Positions 56,810 to 64,000 of a stretch of 64,000 nucleotides of DNA are shown here, piece after piece. The stretch spans positions 1-64,000 of the forward strand of contig MCFG01000161.1 of the NCBI GenBank assembly GCA_002104895.1, read 5' to 3'. Below the pieces are notes generated by a model. The model saw only the letters and a program-made list of their open reading frames with translations. It was not told where the DNA came from and did no database searches. Position 1 is the first letter of the stretch. Every line of letters begins with the position of its first letter. The position numbers and the translations under genes are program-made. Origin of the DNA: Anaeromyces robustus (lineage: Eukaryota; Neocallimastigomycota; Neocallimastigomycetes; Neocallimastigales; Neocallimastigaceae).

Positions 56810-59144
56810 GTTTATCTATATTTATATTTATTTTAATATTAATATATATATTATTTTTATTAATTTATAATTACATTTTTTTTATATATTTATATAAGTT
56901 TTTTTTTTCAACAATCAAGTTAATTTTAATTATATTTAATAAGATATCATTATATGATAATATATAATTGAAATTCTATTTTTTTGTCTTTTTTTACCTT
57001 TTTTAATACTATATTAAAATTTTATGAAAAATATTTATTTTGATTTTTATATTTATTTATTTATTTATTATTTTTTTCTCTTAAATAAATTCTTATTATA
57101 TTATTTAATTTTTTTTTTTTTGCAAACAATATAATTTAACTGTTTCAACTTAAATTAAAAAAAATATTTGTATTTGTTCTATTTATGGTTTTCTTTTATT
57201 ATTATTATTATTATTTTTGTTCTTCTTTGTTTAACTTTTTTTTTTTTTTTATTTTAAAAAAATATTTTACTTTATTTTTATTTTTTATTTTTTTTTTTTA
57301 GTTTTTTTTTTTTTTTTATTTTTTAATTATTTAATTATTATTTTTTTCTTTATTTTTATTTATAAATTCTATATATTATTTATATAACATTTTTTTCTTT
57401 TGTTTTGTTTTATATATATATTTATTTTAAATAAAATTAATTAAATAATAAATATACAAAAATTTAAAATATTTGTCTTTTTATTTTTTTCTTATAATAA
57501 AAAAGAAAAAGACACTTTAATAAAACAAAAAACAAAAGATTTAACTTATAAATAATAAAGAAATGAAAAAAATAAAAATAAAAAAAAAAAAGGTTCTTTT
57601 TTTTTTGTTTTATAATAAAATTATTAGTAATAATCTTTATAATAATAATTAATATTAAATAATAATTAATATTAAATATTAATATTATATATTTTTATTA
57701 TAATAAAAATAAAAATAAAAATAAATTAAAATATTAAAAAATAAAAAATAAAAAAAGAAAAAAAAAAAAAAAAAGAAAAAAAAAATAAAATAAAAAATTT
57801 TTTTCTTTTTATTTGAATCAATTGACACATAAAATAAAAATCTATTGTATTATATTTAATAATATATATTAATATTTAAACAATACAATAAATTATATAT
57901 TATTATTTTTATAAATTCAAATGATATATAAAAATTAAATATTAATAAACTTTAATAAATAATAAATTTATTTAATAAAAAATAAATAAAAATTATATAC
58001 ATTGATACATAATTTCATTTATTTTTTATTGATTCACTTATTTATTTACTTAATTTTTAATTTTTGATCATAAATATTAATATAATATAATTAATAATAT
58101 ATAATATAATATAATATAGAATATAGAATAAATATAATATAAATATATAAAATATATATATAATAACAATAATATATAATAATAATATAGAATATAAAAA
58201 AATGTTTCCTTTTTTCCTCGAGATAAATAAATACCAATAATTTTTACTATATAATATTTATATAATAATAAATTCATTATTATATATAAATATTATATTA
58301 AACGTTGTTTTTTTTGTATAATACTAACAAATATAAATAAAATATATAATAGAATATATTTAAAATAATTTCTTCTTTATTATGACATTTATTCATTATT
58401 TTATTATTTTATTATTTTATTATTTTATTATTATTTTATTATTATAATATTTTATTATTATAATATTAATAATTTATTATTTTATTATTATGATTATTAT
58501 TATATTATATAATTCATTTTCTATAAAAAAAAAATTGGTTAAAGTTTATTACGGAATTTATTAATTAATATAAATAGATTAAATAAATAATAATTTAAAT
58601 AGAATTTGAATAGATACAATATAAATTTTTATATGGTAATCATATATATATTTTGATTTTTATATATATAATAAATATATTATATTATTTATACTACAAT
58701 TACAATTCAAGATAATATCCTATTTAGGATAATGTTTAATTAATTTTTAATATTTTTAATTTAATTTATAAATCAATTCTTTTTTTCTATTTAATATATA
58801 GTTAATGGGTATTACAATTTAAAAGATATATATTAAACTATATTGAATAATTTATTTATATATAATTAAAATTTATAAAAAAAAATTTAATAATAAATAA
58901 AATAAAATTGGATAGAACATTTTGTATATAACAATATAATTTATGATAATGATAATATATGACAATATATAATAGTATATTATTATATATTAATTGTTTA
59001 AAATATAAATTATTTATTATTTATTATACTTGTAGATATAATATATTTTTTTTGAAAATTTTAAATATTAAAGTTTATGTTCAATTTTTTTTTTATATAT
59101 AAATATTAAATGTTAATTTTTTGAGTTGATAATACCTAATAATA

Positions 59145-59190
<46 letters not shown>

Positions 59191-59396
59191 TATTATTCAT
59201 TAATATTCATTAATGATTTAATGATTTAAATGATTAATATAGGATTGATTTATTATTATTAATTATTTTAATATTTCTATTTATTAATATTTATTAATAT
59301 TTATTAATTTTAATATGACCATATATTGTTGATAATAAATCCTTTTATTAACATATGAAACATCGATTATTTATTTTTACAAAGAATGATTTCTAT

Positions 59397-59444
<48 letters not shown>

Positions 59445-59482
59445 TTAATTAATTAATTATTTATTTATTTATTTATTTATTA
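59397..59482. repeat. (TTTA)n microsatellite
   Basis: TTTA units interrupted once by TTAATTAATTAA. A TTAGTA/TTAATA hexamer array follows at about 59625-59685. Confidence 0.85.
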
Positions 59483-60649
59483 TTTAGTGATTATTTTTTT
59501 TAATTATAAAGTGATACATTTTAATAGGAATTAAATTATGATAATCAAAATTATAGAATAATTAACTAATATGTTAATATAAAAAATATTAAAACTAAAA
59601 TAAAATAATATAATAAAGAATATTAGTATAATATTAGTATTAGTATTAATATTAGTATTAGTATTAGTATTAATATTAGTATTAATCATGTTTTTAACAA
59701 TTAAATATATAATATTAAATAATTAAACAATTAAATAATTAAATAATTATATACTTATATATTTTTATAATTATATATATTTTATTATTATCATATTAAT
59801 AACTTATTTTATTTATTTATTTACCATTATTTTTATGTATTTATTTTAATAATATTTATTTATTTATTTATGTTTATTTAATTATTTATCTATTTATTTA
59901 GTTAGTTATTTATTTAGTTATTTATTTATTTATTCATTTATTTTATTTCTAATCAAAAATTAATTTATTTAATATGTTAAGTTAATTAATTTAATATATT
60001 TTGATAAATGGAATGATGATCTTTTGTGTAACCATTTTTTTCTTCTTTTGTTAATGATAAAATAAATAAATAAAAAGTTTAAATTTATACATTTTTTATA
60101 TTTTTTTTTTTGATTCTGTACTACAAATTAATAATTAAAATATGAGAAATTTTTAATATTTTAATATTTTAATATTTATTAAAGTTTACTAAACAAAAAT
60201 ATTAATAATACTTTTTTTTTTTTTTAAAACTTAAGTACAAATTTTAATATAAAATAAAATAAAATAAAAATTTTAAAAATATTAAAAATATTAAAAATTA
60301 AAAAAAATATAAATAATATATAAATTATAAAAATTACATTATAATATTTTTATATTTTTATAATATTTTTTTTTAATTTTTACATTATCCTAAATAAGCT
60401 ATTGTTTTTTTTTTTTTTATTTTTAATATTATGATTATTATTTTTTTTCTCTTGTTTTATCTTTTTTATTTTCTATGTTCACATTATTTTTTTTAAGGAT
60501 TAAAAATTGTTTGTACAAAAAGAAAACAGAAGAAAAAAAGAAAAAAAAGAAAAAAGAAGGAATGAAACAATGTTCAATACAGAAAAATATAAATAAATAA
60601 TAGTAAAATTTTTTACTATTATTTATTATTATTTAAAAAAAAATTAAAT

Positions 60650-60682
<33 letters not shown>

Positions 60683-60754
60683 TTTTTTTTTGATTATATA
60701 TTTAAATATATATAAAAAAAAAGAAATTCTATTCAATATCTTTATTTATTAAAT

Positions 60755-60785
<31 letters not shown>

Positions 60786-61320
60786 TTAAATTTAATTAAT
60801 TAATTATTTATATATTTATTTATTTATAAATTATATATAATAATAATTATATTATTTATTGATTATTTATTATTTATTTATTGATTATTTATTGATTTTT
60901 TGAAAATTACATTCTAAATAATTATTCAAATATTATGCAAATATACAATCTCTCCATAACAAATAAAAATTAAGAATTAATATTAAATAATAATTAATAT
61001 TAAATATTAAATATTAAAAAAAAAATAAAATAAAATAAAATTAAATAAAATAAATGATAAAAAAATAAATAAAGTAATTATATTAAAATAGTTTATAATT
61101 ATTATTAATTATTAATTATTAGTTTATTATTTTATTTTAATTTTTTGTTAATTTTGTTATCTACTTAATATCATCTTCATTTATTTATTTATTTAAATGA
61201 AATAAAAATGATGTTAAATAGAAATTAGAAATTAAAAATAAATAAAAAATAAAAAAATAATAATAAAATATTAATAAATAAAAATAAATAATAAAAATTA
61301 AAAAGAATATAAAAAAATAT

Positions 61321-61424
61321 ATATATATCTATTTATATAAAGTTAAGTGATGTAATGTATACTTATAATTATAAAGATATTAACATACATTACATCACTT
61401 AACTTTATATAAATAGATATATAT
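61321..61424. repeat. Perfect 39-bp inverted repeat with 26-nt spacer
   Basis: The left arm 61321-61359 and right arm 61386-61424 are exact reverse complements. The inner half of each arm is not simple sequence (AAGTTAAGTGATGTAATGTA on the left). The spacer is 61360-61385. It could be a small palindromic transposable element, a hairpin transcript or a recombination relic. Confidence 0.95.
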
Positions 61425-61663
61425 CATTCATTCATACATTCATAATATAACCTTTTGTTGATAATTTTTAAACATTAAATTTAAATTAATCATTATATAA
61501 ATACAAAATATAGAGAATAATAATTTAAAAAAAGTCTTTAAATATTAGAATTAAAATTAATTATATTTTATTTTAATTTCTGTATAATTTTAACTCTAAT
61601 ATTTATTAAATAATAAAATAAAAAAAAAGATTATTTATTTATTTATTTATTAATTCATTTATT

Positions 61664-61834
<171 letters not shown>

Positions 61835-62395
61835 TCTATCTATCTATTTATTTATTTTATTATAATATTTAAAGAAGAAAAAAAATTTAACAAAATTATT
61901 ATTATTTTTAATCAACCCTAAAATATCTAAAAAAGGGTATATATGAATAAATGAATATGAATACAATAAAGTATTAAAAAAAAAAAAAAACGGAAAAAAA
62001 TTAGCTACAAACACCATTAAAAAAAAAAAAAAGGTAATTTTCAATTATGGGTAACAAATAACAATTAACAATTAACAATTAACAAAAAAATACAAAATAT
62101 TAAATAAATATAAAAATATTAAATAATATAAAAATGTTAAATAATACAAAAATACAAAAATACAAAAAAATCAATTTATGTACATGATTTAAAATACATT
62201 TTTTTTACATTTTATTTATGTACATAAATGTTAATGTTAATGTTAATGTATATATTTTATGTAATGTATTTATTTGATAATAAATATCATATGTAAATAT
62301 CCTATGTAAAAGTATTTCTTGTTTTTATGTTTTTTGATTGAAATACTTGTTTTGACTTTCTTAGATATAAAAAAAATTAAATGGAAGTAAAGTAT

Positions 62396-62497
62396 GTTAG
62401 GATAAAAAATTAAATGAAAGTAAATTATATTTTTGTTATAATAAATAAAAAAAAAACCTCAATCCACAACCATTTTAGTTTTTTTTTTTATCCTAAC
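62396..62497. repeat. 102-bp segment with perfect 14-bp terminal inverted repeats
   Basis: GTTAGGATAAAAAA at 62396-62409 is the exact reverse complement of 62484-62497. The inside is A+T-rich with no coding frame. It looks like a very small MITE-like element, but no clear target-site duplication is visible. Confidence 0.5.
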
Positions 62498-63508
62498 TTA
62501 TAACATAACAAATATATTTAATATTATATATCAAATTAAAATGGTTTGATTTTTTTTTTTTTTTAATTAGTCCATATAATTAAATTTAAAAATATGATGT
62601 AATATTATATAATTAAATTATATAAATTATATAAAGTATATAAATTATATACAAAAAAAAAATAACAAAAAAAAAAATTTTTTTTCTTTTGTATATAATT
62701 TTTATAATTATTTATTTTATTTTTTATGTATTATTCATTCATAATTAAATCGTTATTATATATGTTTTAGTATTATATTGTAATTGCTATAATGGATGAT
62801 TTTTTTCATATATTTTATTATTATTTCTTATTGCATTTAAACACTTTTATAGTTTATCAATAAATATAAATATAAAAACTTTTAATTTTTTTATAACTAA
62901 TATTAAATAAAATTTTATAATTTAAATAGGAAATTATTTGAAGATTATTCTATTTATAATTCATTAGGAATCTTCCATTTAATCGTAAAATAAAAAACAA
63001 AATATGATATGATTTTTTTTTTCTGTTTTTTCTGTTTTTTTTTGTTTTAAAATATTAAAATCCAATTAAAATTTTAATTTAAAAAAAAAAAGTTTAAAAA
63101 AAAAAATTGTTACAAATTATGGCAGTGAAATTTTTTTTTTTTAAAACATAAACATAAATTAATAAATGTTTTTTATTTTTATTTTTATCTTTAATATGCA
63201 AAAAAATAAATAAATAAATAAACAGCAATAGTAATATTAACTAACAAAAAAATCTTTTCTTTGTTAATTTATATTACACTAATAAAAAATAGTTTTGTTT
63301 ATTTTAAAATAATAAATCACAGTTTACTATTAATAAAGTAATAATATAACTTATTTGGACTTTTAGATTCTGGGATAATATAACAAGCAAAATAATAACA
63401 AAGAATCTTTTCTTATTATTTTTATTAATACAAAATTTTATTGTAATTTTTTTTTTATGGCAAATAAGTAATATTATTATTACTTTATTGAATTTGAATT
63501 TTAATATT

Positions 63509-63570
63509 CTGTATATAAATGTAAAATACATACAATATCTGTATATAAAAATGTAAAATACATACAATAT
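63509..63570. repeat. Tandem duplication of a 30-bp non-simple unit
   Basis: The unit from CTGTATATAAATGTAAAATA to CATACAATAT occurs at 63509-63538 and again at 63539-63570; the second copy has two extra A residues. Confidence 0.9.
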
Positions 63571-64000
63571 TATAAAACAAACAAACAAACAAACAAGCAA
63601 ACAAACAATGGAGTCCAAATTAATCCAAAATTTAGGATAACTTGATAAATTTTATGTTTATAATAGCAATAGAATAGTCCATGAATTCTAAAGTGATACA
63701 TATTTTTTTTTTCAAATATGTCAATATTTCGATGTAAGTTTTTATAACTTAAAAAAATTAAAAAGAGAATGGTATTGACTATTTTTTAAGTTAAAATAAG
63801 TCATTAAGACAAACAATATTGTAATATATAACCGGGCCTTCTAATAGAATAAAATATAAAATTATTAATTATTAATAGATCTTTTTTTAATAATATTATA
63901 AAATAATAGAGTGGTTGGAGATTATTGAAAATATATATATATATATTAATAACATTAAAATTATTAGTAGTTATTATATTATTCATTTCTTTTTTTAATA

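Noticed and set aside
63304-63618. 104-codon minus-strand frame with a hydrophobic start
   Set aside because: The apparent signal sequence comes from an (AAAC)n array (CLLVCLFVCF) and the rest is A/T simple sequence; it contains a tandem 30-bp duplication.

Overview
The window is a stretch of a very A+T-rich eukaryotic nuclear genome. The best fit is an anaerobic gut fungus (Neocallimastigomycota, the Piromyces / Neocallimastix / Anaeromyces group). Four things point there: short introns with GTAAG/GTAAT-type donors and TAG/AAG acceptors; long asparagine runs written as AAT repeats inside otherwise conserved proteins; wide intergenic deserts of (TTTA)n, (ATT)n, (AAAAT)n and poly-A/T; and two genes for motile cilia. 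The ciliary genes fit a fungus with flagellate zoospores and argue against dictyostelids, which have similar base composition but no flagellum. The assignment is inference; no rRNA or other marker is present.

Layout. Position 1-913 (-): 5' part of a secreted protein with a transglutaminase-type N-terminal region, running off the left edge. 3140-4715 (+): unknown multi-pass membrane protein in four exons. 5601-15788 (+): a 12-exon, about 2892-residue gene recognised as CFAP46 (central-apparatus protein). 23567-16719 (-): a 15-exon, about 1533-residue gene recognised as CEP104, convergent with CFAP46. 28170-24398 (-): five-exon Sel1-repeat protein with a huge Thr/Asn-repeat N-terminus. 28.2-33.9 kb: gene desert. 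33927-34854 (+): small secreted, probably GPI-anchored protein of the histidine-phosphatase (phosphoglycerate mutase-like) fold that has lost its catalytic residues. 35566-37105 (+): dead, rearranged 3' end of a non-LTR retrotransposon with a 297-bp internal direct repeat and a poly-A tail. 38332-41095 (+): carnosine N-methyltransferase, nine exons. 42374-43618 (+): SPOUT1-type RNA methyltransferase. 45375-46852 (+): riboflavin kinase, four exons. 50750-47976 (-): PRPF6/Prp1 splicing factor, intronless. 56809-54606 (-): membrane protein with a Cys-rich N-terminus, one transmembrane helix and a C-terminal SH3 domain. 57-64 kb: gene desert with a perfect 39-bp inverted repeat, a small terminal-inverted-repeat candidate and several microsatellites.

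Exon models were built by hand from reading-frame continuity, splice dinucleotides and family resemblance. Every complete multi-exon model sums to a multiple of three. The genes do not form a metabolic cluster. The one functional link is the pair of convergent ciliary genes, CFAP46 and CEP104. The remainder is housekeeping (splicing, RNA methylation, FMN synthesis, histidine-peptide methylation) mixed with lineage-specific surface or membrane proteins.
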